The notes: generated by a model from the sequence alone, not told the origin. A DNA stretch of 64,000 nucleotides from Demequina subtropica (GCF_000971235.1 NZ_BBMB01000014.1:32050-96049), one strand, 5' to 3'. Counted from the first letter of the stretch, positions 25,500 through 35,761 are shown. Translations and numbers: made by a program.

Positions 25500-26609
25500 T
25501 CAGTCCTCGTCGGCCGCGAGGGCGGGCCGCGACGTCCACGAGGCGCGCGTGTACTGGGGCGGCCAGTACCCGATCTCCGCGCCGAGCTCGTGAGCGGCGC
25601 GCAGCGGGAAGTGGGGGTCGCGCATGAACTCGCGGCCCACGAACACCGCATCGGCCTGGCCGGAGGCGACGATGCGCTCGGCCTGGCGGGCATCGACGAT
25701 CTGCCCCACGGCGGTCGCCGCGATGCCGGAGCGCTCGCGGATCGCGGCGGCGTGCGGCACCTGGTAGCCGGGCGCGACGGGGATGACGGCGCCGGGGACG
25801 AGCCCGCCGGTCGAGGTGTCGACCAGGTCCGCGCCCGCCTCGCGCAGCCACTGCGCGATGGTCACCGTGTCGTCGAGCGTCCAGCCCTCGGGCTCGAGCC
25901 AGTCGGTCGCGGAGACCCGCACGAGCACGGGCACGTCCTCGCCCGCGACCGCGCGCACGCGGCGCACCACGTGGAGCAGCAGCCGCGCGCGGCCCACGAG
26001 GCTCCCGCCCCAGCGGTCGTCGCGCAGGTTCGACACGGGGGAGAGGAACTGGTGGAGCAGGTAGCCGTGCGCGGCGTGCACCTCGAGCACGTCGAAGCCG
26101 GCCTCGAGCGAGCGGCGCGCGGCCTCGGCGAACGCGTCGATGACCGCCGCGATGCCGTCCTCGTCGAGCGCGCTGGGCTCCGCGTAGCCGTCGAAGGCCA
26201 CCGCCGAGGGCGCCACGGTGGGCCACCCGCCCTCCGCGGCCGGGACCGTGCCCACGCCGCTCCACTCGCGGTACGTCGACGCCTTGCGGCCCGCATGCGC
26301 GAGCTGGATCGCTGCGAGCGACCCCTGGCCGTGGATGAAGTCCACGATGCGCGCCCAGGCGTCACGCTGCGCATCGTCCCAGATCCCCGTGTCCCACGGC
26401 GAGATCCGGCCCTCGGGCACCACCGCGGTGGCCTCGGCCATCACGAGCCCCGCGCCGCCTCGCGCGAACGAGCCCAGGTGCACCAGGTGCCAGTCGTTCG
26501 GCATCCCGTCCTGCTCCTCGCACGAGTACTGGCACAGCGGGCTGACCCAGAGCCGGTTGCGCGCCTCGATCGCGCGCAGCGGCAGGGGGGAGAACAGGGC
26601 GGACGTCAT
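25500..26609 (-). CDS. NADH:flavin oxidoreductase, Old Yellow Enzyme family (YqjM/NamA-like)
   Basis: A 369-residue FMN-dependent ene-reductase of the YqjM class, which reduces activated C=C bonds of enones, maleimides or nitro compounds with NAD(P)H. Evidence includes SPLCQYS with Cys26 (the YqjM-type flavin-tuning cysteine), HLVHLGSFARGGAGLVMAEA, IQLAHAGRKAS, the substrate-binding pair in VHAAHGYLLHQFLSPVSNLR, and the FMN phosphate region in VFVGREFMRDPHFPLRAA. The physiological substrate is unknown. It is transcribed toward the LacI gene and away from nothing but the TetR stop; the TetR regulator encoded upstream may control it. Confidence 0.93.
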   Translation of the reverse strand: MTSALFSPLPLRAIEARNRLWVSPLCQYSCEEQDGMPNDWHLVHLGSFARGGAGLVMAEATAVVPEGRISPWDTGIWDDAQRDAWARIVDFIHGQGSLAAIQLAHAGRKASTYREWSGVGTVPAAEGGWPTVAPSAVAFDGYAEPSALDEDGIAAVIDAFAEAARRSLEAGFDVLEVHAAHGYLLHQFLSPVSNLRDDRWGGSLVGRARLLLHVVRRVRAVAGEDVPVLVRVSATDWLEPEGWTLDDTVTIAQWLREAGADLVDTSTGGLVPGAVIPVAPGYQVPHAAAIRERSGIAATAVGQIVDARQAERIVASGQADAVFVGREFMRDPHFPLRAAHELGAEIGYWPPQYTRASWTSRPALAADED

Positions 26610-26704
26610 GGGGCTCCTTCAGCAGCGGGGCGGGGCTCCATGGTGGCGGAGCGCCGTGGAGGCGAGAACATCCGAAGGTCCCGCCCGATTCCGCGCGCGT
26701 TCGG

Positions 26705-27304
26705 TCAGGCGCGCGCGACCGCGAACCACAAGGGCGGGATGAGCGACAGGATCGTGTCGACGGCGACCTGGGGGTCGAGCGGGCCGGGGTTCTCGAGCCA
26801 CACGCGCAGCGCTCCCGCCGTGCCCTGGCCCACGAAGGCGGCGGCCATCGTGAACCGCAGGCCGTCGCCCGCGTCGAGCGCGACCCCGTGATCGCGCGCG
26901 AACGTCAGGAGGCTCGCCTCCACGTGTCCCGCGAGCAGCTCGGTGAGCACCGAGCCGTGCTCGCCGGCGGCGTGCGCGAGCCCGCGCCGGTAGACATCGG
27001 CGTGCGACATCACGTGCTGGACCAGCACCATCTCGGAGCTGCGCCAGATCTCCTCGATGTCCTGCGGCGCGCGGTCCACCCCGGCGAAGAACTCCTCGCG
27101 GATCGCGTCGAGGTCGCGCAGCAGCACGGCGGTCAGGAGCGCCGCCGGGGAGGTCGCGTGGTTGTAGAAGGTCGCGCGGGTGACGCCCGCCATACGTGCG
27201 ATCTCGGTGACCGCGACGCGCTCGATCGGGCGCTCGGCGGCGAGCGTGAGCACGGCGTCGGCCAGCGCCTCGGAGCTGCGCGCGAATCGCGGATCGATGG
27301 TCAC
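26705..27304 (-). CDS. TetR/AcrR-family transcriptional regulator
   Basis: A 199-residue regulator with an N-terminal TetR helix-turn-helix (VAVTEIARMAGVTRATFYNH, about 31-50) and a C-terminal helical ligand-binding domain. It lies 95 bases upstream of the Old Yellow Enzyme gene on the same strand, so it may regulate that gene or the divergent gene at 27585. The GTG start at 27304 is preceded by TAGGCT (27316-27311) with a six-base gap and no ribosome-binding site, so the mRNA is probably leaderless. Confidence 0.9.
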   Translation of the reverse strand: MTIDPRFARSSEALADAVLTLAAERPIERVAVTEIARMAGVTRATFYNHATSPAALLTAVLLRDLDAIREEFFAGVDRAPQDIEEIWRSSEMVLVQHVMSHADVYRRGLAHAAGEHGSVLTELLAGHVEASLLTFARDHGVALDAGDGLRFTMAAAFVGQGTAGALRVWLENPGPLDPQVAVDTILSLIPPLWFAVARA

Positions 27305-27520
27305 GGGGACAGCCTAGCGAGGCGCCGCGCATCCGTCCGGGACGGACGAGCATGGCGGCCCGGAGAGGCGCGCTCGAATGCCGCCGCCATGCCCGCCGAT
27401 AGGCGCGTGAGTTGCATTTCCGGGACGCCTCGACAAGTCCTCCGATATCGGCCGTCGTAGATGGCCGAATGCACGCCGAGCCATTTTCGAAATATCTGTT
27501 TCGTGATGAAATCGGACACT

Positions 27521-27542
27521 GTGCCTGCATCGATGCAGACAC
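27521..27542. promoter_or_regulatory. 22-bp palindromic operator candidate
   Basis: Perfect 14-bp palindrome CTGCATCGATGCAG (27525-27538), extended on both sides to GTG and CAC with one mismatched pair. It lies in an unusually AT-rich 280-bp region between divergent genes, 43 bases before the ATG at 27585. Probable regulator site, possibly for the TetR protein encoded at 26705-27304. Confidence 0.5.
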
Positions 27543-27584
27543 GACAGCGCATGCTGCCGCATCCATAGGGGGAGGGGGCACGTC

Positions 27585-28649
27585 ATGCTGACCGTGACGG
27601 ACAGCCTGTACAGCGAGAAGTACCGCGCGAACGCGCGTGTGGTCGAGGTCGCGACCACATCCGACGAGGAGCTGGGGCCGTTCAAGCTCCTGCCGGGCAC
27701 GTGGAAGAACACGGACCGGCTCAAGGGCCGCGGCTGGAACATGATCGCGCTGCCGTTCGCGGCGGAGGGTGGCGCGCTCGACTACCGGCTGCTGGTCAAC
27801 CAGTTCGACGAGGAGCTCAAGTTCTCGCTGGTGGACAAGCGCGTCCCCAACCGCGGCATCGACCTCGGTGAGCCCGGTGTGCGGGGTGACAGCACCAACA
27901 CCGATCAGCTCGTGGTGACGCTCGACTACGAGCAGATGATCGAGCAGATCGCGGCGGACGACGCCCCGGCAAGCGGTCTCGCGGGCGCGCCGGAGCTCGC
28001 GATCCATCACGAGCCCGGGCTCTTCCTCCATATGGGCGAGCCGCGCACCGACGGGATCTCCATCGCTCGCCTCGCATCGATCCCGCACGGGAACTCGGCG
28101 CTCGCGCTCGGCAGATTCCTGAAGACGGATCAGCCCGCGCGGATCGAGGACATCTCGGGGCTTCCGATCGGTGTGTTCCCGCCGCCCGCGGACGGCGTGG
28201 AGATCCCCGAGGAGGAAATGCTCGAGCGCGCCTACCTCGCACCGTACAAGCATTTCCACGACGAGAGGTTCCAAGGGCTTTTCGATCCCGTCCATCCGAA
28301 TGCGCTGCTCAACGCGCTGCCGACGAACGTGGTGAACAACACGGTGCTCTTCCTCGATACGACTCTGGACCGGGCCGGTGTGCACAACATCCCGTTCGTC
28401 GAGCGTCAGGCGGACGTCACCGAGATGAAGGCGACGTTCTGGATCCTCGAGCTCGACGGCGACGGGGAGGACGCGCCCAACCTCCTCCTCGCGTACACGC
28501 AGACGGTGATGCTCGAGTTCTTCCCGCGCCGCGACGGCGAGCCGGGGCTGATCAAGTGGCCGCACGTCTCGATCAACGTCATGGAGAAGGTGGTCGAGGA
28601 GGCGACCCCCGAGAAGCCGAGCATGCCCTCGCAGTACTACGGGGCCTAG
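27585..28649 (+). CDS. Conserved protein resembling heme-binding beta-barrel proteins
   Basis: A 354-residue protein without signal peptide or membrane helix. LPGTWKNTDRLKGRGWNMIA (about 36-55) resembles the G-x-W opening strand of fatty-acid-binding/nitrobindin-type barrels, and HHEPGLFLHM (141-150) with IARLASIPHGNS (160-171) recalls a scattered bacterial and fungal family often annotated as heme-binding. The His residues of IHHEP and IPHG are candidate ligands. Function is not known and the family call is tentative. ATG 27585 follows a strong GGGAGGGGG. The upstream region is AT-rich and carries a palindrome, suggesting specific regulation. Confidence 0.5.
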   Translation: MLTVTDSLYSEKYRANARVVEVATTSDEELGPFKLLPGTWKNTDRLKGRGWNMIALPFAAEGGALDYRLLVNQFDEELKFSLVDKRVPNRGIDLGEPGVRGDSTNTDQLVVTLDYEQMIEQIAADDAPASGLAGAPELAIHHEPGLFLHMGEPRTDGISIARLASIPHGNSALALGRFLKTDQPARIEDISGLPIGVFPPPADGVEIPEEEMLERAYLAPYKHFHDERFQGLFDPVHPNALLNALPTNVVNNTVLFLDTTLDRAGVHNIPFVERQADVTEMKATFWILELDGDGEDAPNLLLAYTQTVMLEFFPRRDGEPGLIKWPHVSINVMEKVVEEATPEKPSMPSQYYGA

Positions 28650-28703
28650 GCGTCGGCGGCGTCCACCGCGCCGCATGCCCGCGACCCTCAAGGGCCGCGA
28701 CCC

Positions 28704-28738
28704 GACGAGGGCCCCTCCGCTGGGGAGGGGCCCTCGTC
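28704..28738. terminator. Bidirectional terminator before tRNA-Arg
   Basis: A 15-bp perfect stem (28704-28718 with 28724-28738) and short loop lie between the end of the beta-barrel gene and the 3' end of tRNA-Arg on the opposite strand. It probably serves both. Confidence 0.8.
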
Positions 28739-28745
28739 GCCTGCG

Positions 28746-28818
<73 letters not shown>

Positions 28819-28965
28819 AGGCGGCCGATGCCGCGCTCACCAGGGTAGTGCCCGCCGTGGGTGCGTCCCTTGCGGCCGGCCCGGGCGTGCGAAGGCGCGG
28901 CGGCCCGGGGCGACGCGCCAGGGCGCGTCCGCCGCGTCCGTGCAGCCTGGTACATGCCCCCGCGC

Positions 28966-29008
28966 TACCCTTGGTCGCATGGTTCGGAGAGGGTGCGACG
29001 TCGCATGA
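28966..29008 (+). promoter_or_regulatory. Likely leaderless nine-codon upstream ORF before the first GTPase gene
   Basis: TACCCT (28966-28971) is followed after seven bases by an ATG at 28979, the local leaderless arrangement. That ATG opens a nine-codon frame (MVRRGCDVA) whose TGA at 29006-29008 overlaps the ATG of the GTPase gene (ATGA). The GTPase ribosome-binding site GGAGAGGG lies inside the small frame. This suggests translational coupling from a leader peptide. Confidence 0.4.
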
Positions 29009-30594
29009 GCATGCGACCCATCAAGACGTGGTCGTACCCCGGCAACCTCCTGGATGCCCTGGTCGACACCCGCCGCGTGGTCGCGGGGGTGCAGCTGCCC
29101 CTGCCCACGGCCGGGGTGGAGGAGGCCCGCGAGACCATCCAGCGCATGCTCGACCAGCTCGATCACCACCTGATCCCGCGCGTGCGCGAGGAGGCGTCGC
29201 CCGCGATCGTGGTGGTGGCCGGCTCGACGGGCGCGGGCAAGTCGACCGTGGTGAACGCCCTGGTGGGGGAGCAGCTCACGCCCTCCGGCGTGCTGCGGCC
29301 GACCACGCGCGTCCCCCACCTGTTCCACCACCCGCTCGACACTCAGGTGCTCACCGACGTCGCGCAGCGCTGCCGCGTCATCGCCACCGAGGCCATGCCG
29401 CGCGGGCTCGCGCTCGTCGACTCTCCCGACCTCGACTCGATCAGCGGGGAGAACCGCGAGATCGCCCACCTCATGATGGAGGCCGCCGACCTCTGGATCT
29501 TCGTCACCACGGCCGCGCGGTACGGCGACGCGGTCCCCTGGGAGGCGCTGCGCGGAGGCGCGGACCGTGGCGCCTCGATCGCGATCGTGCTCAACCGCGT
29601 CACAGTCGACGTGGCGGCCCAGGTGCGGCGCGAGCTCGTCGACAGGCTCGCGACCGAGCACCTCGAGACCCTGCCGCTGTTCGTCATCCCCGAGGACCCC
29701 ACGCGCCAGGCCACGGTGCCGCGCGACGTGGTCGGCGGGCTCGGCCGCTGGCTCGACTCGGTCGCCGCGGCCTCGGCGACGACGATCGTCGAGCGCACGC
29801 TGCACGGGGCGGCGGAGTCGCTCAAGGAGTGGCTCGAGACGCTGGCCGAGGCGATGGACGATCAGTCCGCGGCCGCGAAGGACGTGCGCTCGGAGGTGCG
29901 CCGCGCCGCGGCCCAGGTGGCGCAGGAGGGCGGCGACCGCTGGTGGGAGACCATCCCCACGGGCGCGCTGACCGCCCGGTGGCAGCAGGCGACCGGCGAC
30001 GGGGGCGCGCTCTTCAAGCTGCGCAACACGCGCTGGGTGCGCCGCCGTCATGCGCGTGAGCAGCGCGACGAGGTGCTCCACGCGATCTACCGCGACATGC
30101 TCGAGGCCGTCGAGTCGCGCCTGGTCTTCGCCGCATCGTCCGTCGCGGATGCGATGGAGGAGGCGTTGCGCCGCGCCGAGACGGGGGTCGGGCCCTGGCT
30201 CGCGGAGCGGCGCGACCCGCGCGACGCGCGCCAGGCGCGCGAGCGCCAGGCGGCCGATGCGGCGCGCAGGTGGGCGCATCGGTGCCAGGAGATCGTGCTC
30301 GAGCTCCCGGGTGCCGAGCACGGCATCCAGGTGATCGGCGAGCCGGGGCTCACCACCACGCTCGCGTGCGCCGCGCTCGGCATCGAGCCCGCGCGCACGG
30401 CGCTCATGATCCTTACCTCGCAGGCCGTCGGCGACGCGGTCGAGGAGGCGCGGGCCGAGCTCGACGCCGCGCGACGCCATTGCGTCAACCGCGAGTCGCT
30501 CGACATGATGAAGCCCACCGACATCCCGTCGCTCATGCCGGACTCGTCCGCGAAGATCCGGCTGCGGCGCGCGGAGCTCAGGGGGCTGCTGTGA
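29005..30594 (+). CDS. Dynamin-like GTPase, first of a pair
   Basis: A 529-residue GTPase. P-loop GSTGAGKST (about 72-80), G2/G3 region LRPTTRVPHLF and LVDSPDLDSI (switch II, a DxxG variant with Asp-Leu-Asp-Ser), and G4 VLNRV mark a dynamin/YfjP-type GTP-binding domain. The C-terminal half is long, helical and rich in Ala, Arg and Glu, suited to self-assembly. One stretch around residues 460-480 (LACAALGIEPARTALMIL) is weakly hydrophobic. A paired second GTPase follows with a four-base overlap, a common actinobacterial arrangement; membrane remodelling or envelope stress is a plausible but unproven role. ATG 29005 is chosen over upstream codons that would overlap promoter signals. Confidence 0.85.
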   Translation: MSMRPIKTWSYPGNLLDALVDTRRVVAGVQLPLPTAGVEEARETIQRMLDQLDHHLIPRVREEASPAIVVVAGSTGAGKSTVVNALVGEQLTPSGVLRPTTRVPHLFHHPLDTQVLTDVAQRCRVIATEAMPRGLALVDSPDLDSISGENREIAHLMMEAADLWIFVTTAARYGDAVPWEALRGGADRGASIAIVLNRVTVDVAAQVRRELVDRLATEHLETLPLFVIPEDPTRQATVPRDVVGGLGRWLDSVAAASATTIVERTLHGAAESLKEWLETLAEAMDDQSAAAKDVRSEVRRAAAQVAQEGGDRWWETIPTGALTARWQQATGDGGALFKLRNTRWVRRRHAREQRDEVLHAIYRDMLEAVESRLVFAASSVADAMEEALRRAETGVGPWLAERRDPRDARQARERQAADAARRWAHRCQEIVLELPGAEHGIQVIGEPGLTTTLACAALGIEPARTALMILTSQAVGDAVEEARAELDAARRHCVNRESLDMMKPTDIPSLMPDSSAKIRLRRAELRGLL

Positions 30595-32054
30595 GCGTCA
30601 GCTTCGAGGAGGTCACCCCTCGCGACGAGACCGCGCTGCTGCGCGAGCGTGTCGAGCGGTTGCGGTCCTCCCTCGAGTGGGCGCGCGAGGCGATCCCGGC
30701 GTCCATCCGCGCGGAGCTGCACCGGGCGGTCGACCGCTGCGACGAGCGGCTCGAGCTGGGGATCGACTGGACCGTGGTCGCGCTCGCGGGGGGCACGGGC
30801 TCGGGCAAGTCGACGCTGTTCAACGCGATCGTGGGCGTCGAGTTCGCGATCTCCGGGGTGGCGCGGCCCACCACCTCGCACGTGAGCGCCGCGGTGTGGG
30901 GCCATGACCGCGCCGATGCCCTGCTCGACTGGCTGAGCGTCTCTTCGGAGAGCCGCCTGCGCCGCGACGACGCTCCGCTGGCCGAGGACCCCGAGCTCAC
31001 GGGGCTCATCCTCCTGGATCTCCCGGACCACGACTCGGTCAACGCGCACAACCGCGAGGTGGTCGACCGCATCCTGCCGCAGGTCGATCTGCTCCTGTGG
31101 GTCGTGGACCCCCAGAAGTACGCGGACAACGCGATCCACGAGGGCTACCTGCGCGAGGCCTCGGCCACGGGGCAGCCGTCGCTCGTGGTGCTCAACCACG
31201 TGGACCGGCTCAGCACGGAGGACGCCTGGGACGTCGCGCGCGACCTTCAGCGCCTGCTCGCCGAGGACGGCATGCACGAGGTCCCCGTCATGCCCGTGAG
31301 CGCGCGCACAGGCCAGGGCGTCGACGTGCTGCGCGCCGAGCTCGAGGGGGCCGTCCAGGCGCGTTCCGTCGCGGCCGATGCGGTGGCCGCCGACCTCGTG
31401 GACGCGGGGCGCACGCTCGAGCGCGCGCTCGCGCGCGACGCCGATCCCGAGCTCCCGGACGTCGCGGAGCTGGTCGCCTCGCTCGCCGCGGCCGCTGGCG
31501 TCGATGCTCGTGCGGAGGCCGCCGCCGCGGTGGCCGCCGGCCGCGCGTCCTCGGTCCCTGCCCAGGAGCCGATGCGCCTCGAGGTGGTCGACCGCGAGCG
31601 GCTCGACTGGGTGGACGCCGCGTCCGAGGGGCTGCCCGTGCAATGGCGCGTGGTGATCGACGAGGCGGTGACGCCGGCGGACGAGCTCACGGCCGCGATC
31701 GACCAGGCGCTCGCCGCCGTCGCGTGGCCCGTCGCCGACCATGCGCCCCTGTTCCGCAGGCGGGCGCGCGGCGCGGCCCTCAGCAAGGAGATGCTGCGCC
31801 TGGGGCGCGACGCGGTGAGGTCGGCGATCGAGCCCGCGGTGGTGGACCCCACGAGCCTCATCCATCAGGCCTACCGCAACCTCGACGAGCTCACCGTCAT
31901 CGCGCGCGCGGCGGCGCCCGGGCCGGTCGAGCGTCCCGAGGACGCGGTGGCACCCGAGGAGCCGGCGCCCGCGCCCGAGGAGCACGAGCCTCCTCTGCCG
32001 GCGGACATCTGGGCGCCGGTGATGCGCGGCGAGGACGGCGAGAAGCACCGCTGA
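30591..32054 (+). CDS. Dynamin-like GTPase, second of a pair
   Basis: A 487-residue GTPase with P-loop GGTGSGKSTLF (about 66-76), RPTTSHVSAA, switch II LLDLPDHDSV and the specificity motif VLNHVDRL, then VMPVSARTGQGV (G5-like). The C-terminal region is helical and acidic, ending in a Pro/Glu-rich tail of about 40 residues. GTG 30591 overlaps the stop of the first GTPase gene (GTGA). The two proteins probably form heteromers, as in other tandem bacterial dynamin-like pairs. No transmembrane helix is clear, so membrane contact, if any, would be peripheral. Confidence 0.85.
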   Translation: MSVSFEEVTPRDETALLRERVERLRSSLEWAREAIPASIRAELHRAVDRCDERLELGIDWTVVALAGGTGSGKSTLFNAIVGVEFAISGVARPTTSHVSAAVWGHDRADALLDWLSVSSESRLRRDDAPLAEDPELTGLILLDLPDHDSVNAHNREVVDRILPQVDLLLWVVDPQKYADNAIHEGYLREASATGQPSLVVLNHVDRLSTEDAWDVARDLQRLLAEDGMHEVPVMPVSARTGQGVDVLRAELEGAVQARSVAADAVAADLVDAGRTLERALARDADPELPDVAELVASLAAAAGVDARAEAAAAVAAGRASSVPAQEPMRLEVVDRERLDWVDAASEGLPVQWRVVIDEAVTPADELTAAIDQALAAVAWPVADHAPLFRRRARGAALSKEMLRLGRDAVRSAIEPAVVDPTSLIHQAYRNLDELTVIARAAAPGPVERPEDAVAPEEPAPAPEEHEPPLPADIWAPVMRGEDGEKHR

Positions 32055-32223
32055 TCGCAGCGCGCGGCGTGCTCGCGGCCGGTGCGTCTCCCCGCTCGCG
32101 GGCGATGTCCACGGCTCACGCGGCGCGTGGCCGTCTCCACGAGCCGCGCGACGGGAACCCGGCCCGCCGGGCTGCTCCGCGCACCCTGGATCCGCCGCAT
32201 CGTGCGGCACCAGGGAGGAGAGC

Positions 32224-32769
32224 ATGAACGAGCTGACCATCACCGTCGCAGGCTGGGTCGCCACCGACGTCCGCCTGTTCCAGGGGCAGGGGGACCTCGC
32301 GATCGCGTCGTTCCGCCTCGCATCCACGCCCCGCTTCTACGACCGCGAGCGCTCCATCTGGGTGGACGGCGTGACCGAGTGGTTCACCGTCCGCGCGTTC
32401 CGCGGCGCCGCGATCACCGTGAAGCGGTCGATCGACAAGGGCATGCCGGTCGTCGTCACCGGCCGCATGCGGACCAGCACGTGGGAGGCCAAGGACGGCA
32501 CCCGGGTCGACCACGTGATCGATGCGTCCGCGCTGGGTCCGGACTGCATGCGAGGCGTCGCGACGTTCACCCGCGCCATCGGGGACGCCTCGCTCGGCGA
32601 GGAGGACATGGGCGCGGCCGCGGAGGCCGTGGTCGCCTCACGCGCGGGCGACGACGCCGTGCCGTCCGAGGAGGGCGCGCAGCCGGCCGCCCTCGAGGAC
32701 GGACTCCTCGACGACCCCCGCGACGACCCCCTCGAAGACGACGCTGACGCGATGGCCGAGGCGTCGTGA
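32224..32769 (+). CDS. ssb: Single-stranded DNA-binding protein lacking the C-terminal DxDIPF tip
   Basis: A 181-residue protein with an N-terminal OB fold (about 1-110): MNELTITVAGWVATDVRLF, DGVTEWFTVRAFRGAAITVK, IDKGMPVVVTGRMRTSTWEA are typical of Ssb. The acidic tail (LLDDPRDDPLEDDADAMAE) ends in EAS rather than the aromatic Pro-Phe tip that recruits replication and repair partners, so this is likely an accessory SsbB-type paralogue. The position next to ettA is common in actinobacteria. ATG 32224 has a strong GGAGGAGAGC ribosome-binding site. Confidence 0.88.
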   Translation: MNELTITVAGWVATDVRLFQGQGDLAIASFRLASTPRFYDRERSIWVDGVTEWFTVRAFRGAAITVKRSIDKGMPVVVTGRMRTSTWEAKDGTRVDHVIDASALGPDCMRGVATFTRAIGDASLGEEDMGAAAEAVVASRAGDDAVPSEEGAQPAALEDGLLDDPRDDPLEDDADAMAEAS

Positions 32770-32886
32770 GCCGGGCGGCGGCGGGAGCGGCCCGCGCTGC
32801 GCCCGCCGCCGCATCGTCCTCCCGTAGGCTAGAGGCGGCATTCGGGCGCCTCGGCGCGCCCGCACGGTTCTACTGACGGAGCAGCA

Positions 32887-34569
<1,683 letters not shown>

Positions 34570-34577
34570 TCTCGGTC

Positions 34578-34610
34578 GAGAGCCCCCGACGCCCCGCGTC
34601 GGGGGCTCTC
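34578..34610 (+). terminator. ettA terminator
   Basis: A 14-bp perfect stem (34578-34591 with 34597-34610, loop CCCCG) lies nine bases after the ettA stop. Confidence 0.85.
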
Positions 34611-34748
34611 GTGCACCCGCCCGGCCGCTTGCATCCCGTCACCCGGATGCACCACGACCGCGCACCTTCGCCAGCACCTAGTGGGGCATCCACGGCCGCT
34701 TCAGCGCGTCGGTCGCGCGCTGTGGGGCGCTGAGCGTCGCGCCGGGCC

Positions 34749-35132
34749 TCACCCCGCCCGCTGCACCAGCTGCACCGGGTGCCCGTCCGGGTCGTTGACG
34801 AACGCCACGCGAAGCACGTCGCGGAACGCATGCGGCTCGCGCCGCGGCGCCCCGCCGGACCCGACGGCGCGCGCGTAGGCGCCGTCCACATCGTCCGTCC
34901 AGAGGGTGAGGCATGCGCGGTCGCCCTCGGTCACGGGGGAGAGGCCGTGGCTCTCCGCGGCGGGACCGGGCAGCGCCAACCCGAGCGTGAAGCCGCCGAG
35001 CGCCAACTCGATCTTGACCGGCGCATCGTCCCCGCTGCGGAAGGTCTCGGTGAACCCCAGCGCGCCGTAGAACGATGCGGCGCGCTCGCAGTCGGCGACG
35101 AAGAGGATGACCTGCGGCTCCGAGAACTCCAT
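34749..35132 (-). CDS. VOC-family (glyoxalase/bleomycin-resistance-like) protein
   Basis: A 127-residue protein with the paired beta-alpha-beta-beta-beta modules of the vicinal oxygen chelate fold: PQVILFVADCERAASFYGAL at the N-terminus and CLTLWTDDVDGAYARAV, then VAFVNDPDGHPVQLVQ at the C-terminus. The usual metal ligands are only partly evident, so it may be an enzyme, a binding protein or a resistance protein. ATG 35132 lies six bases after TAGCCT (35144-35139), so the mRNA is probably leaderless. It is divergent from the thioesterase gene, with only 40 bp between the two start codons. Confidence 0.85.
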   Translation of the reverse strand: MEFSEPQVILFVADCERAASFYGALGFTETFRSGDDAPVKIELALGGFTLGLALPGPAAESHGLSPVTEGDRACLTLWTDDVDGAYARAVGSGGAPRREPHAFRDVLRVAFVNDPDGHPVQLVQRAG

Positions 35133-35172
35133 GCGGCCAGGCTAGGCGGGCAGCCGCGCTAGCGTGAGGGGC
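35133..35172. promoter_or_regulatory. 40-bp divergent leaderless promoter pair
   Basis: TAGCCT on the minus strand (35144-35139) and TAGCGT on the plus strand (35160-35165) lie six and seven bases from the ATGs of the VOC and thioesterase genes. The two -10 boxes are 15 bp apart, so each -35 region overlaps the other promoter and the polymerases should compete. Confidence 0.45.
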
Positions 35173-35652
35173 ATGACGCGCATCCACGTGCCGATCACGC
35201 TGCGGTGGTCGGACCTCGACGCCTACGGCCACGTCAACAACGCGGAGATGCTCCGCCTGCTCGAGGAGGCGCGCATCCGCGTGTTCTGGGCGGACCGCTC
35301 GGCGGCGGAGGAGCACGAGGTGCCGCACACCGCGCTGATCGCCGGCGGCCCCGACGCGGAGACGCTCACGCTCATCGCGGCGCAGCAGGTCGAGTACCTG
35401 GCGCCCATCCCGTACCTCCGCCGCCCGCTCGACGTGCAGCTGTGGATCGGCCGGCTCGGGGGAGCGAGCCTCGAGATCTGCTACGAGGTGTGGTCGCCCG
35501 CGGGCGGCGAGGATCCGGTGCTCTACGCCAGGGCCGCGACCACGCTCGTGCTCATCGACAACGCGACGCAGCGCCCGCGACGGCTGACCGAGTCCGAGCG
35601 CGAGGCGTGGGCGCCGCATCTCGACGAGCCGGTGACGTTCCGCAAGCGCTGA
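35173..35652 (+). CDS. Acyl-CoA thioesterase, 4HBT hot-dog fold
   Basis: A 159-residue single hot-dog-domain thioesterase. LRWSDLDAYGHVNNAEMLRL contains the family DxxGHVNN active-site signature (Asp about residue 15), followed by LEEARIRVFW and QQVEYLAPIPYLRRPLDVQL. It probably hydrolyses acyl- or aryl-CoA esters in the cytoplasm; the exact substrate is not evident. ATG 35173 is selected for the standard N-terminus; a TAGCGT -10 lies seven bases before it. Confidence 0.9.
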   Translation: MTRIHVPITLRWSDLDAYGHVNNAEMLRLLEEARIRVFWADRSAAEEHEVPHTALIAGGPDAETLTLIAAQQVEYLAPIPYLRRPLDVQLWIGRLGGASLEICYEVWSPAGGEDPVLYARAATTLVLIDNATQRPRRLTESEREAWAPHLDEPVTFRKR

Positions 35653-35761
35653 GCGACCGTAGCTGCCCCGCACCGTGCGCCGGGCGCGGGAATGCGACGT
35701 CGAACGCCCCATTCGGGGAGGCGGGGCGGGTTCCGGGTGGGGGAAGGGCTGGGAACGCGAC

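Noticed and set aside
32055..32223. Possible small gene between the second GTPase gene and ssb
   Set aside because: Only overlapping shadow frames; the one clear signal is the ssb ribosome-binding site.
34611..34748. Possible gene remnant between ettA and the VOC gene
   Set aside because: Short frames exist on both strands, but none has a start with a ribosome-binding site or any recognisable motif. I see nothing beyond the ettA terminator.
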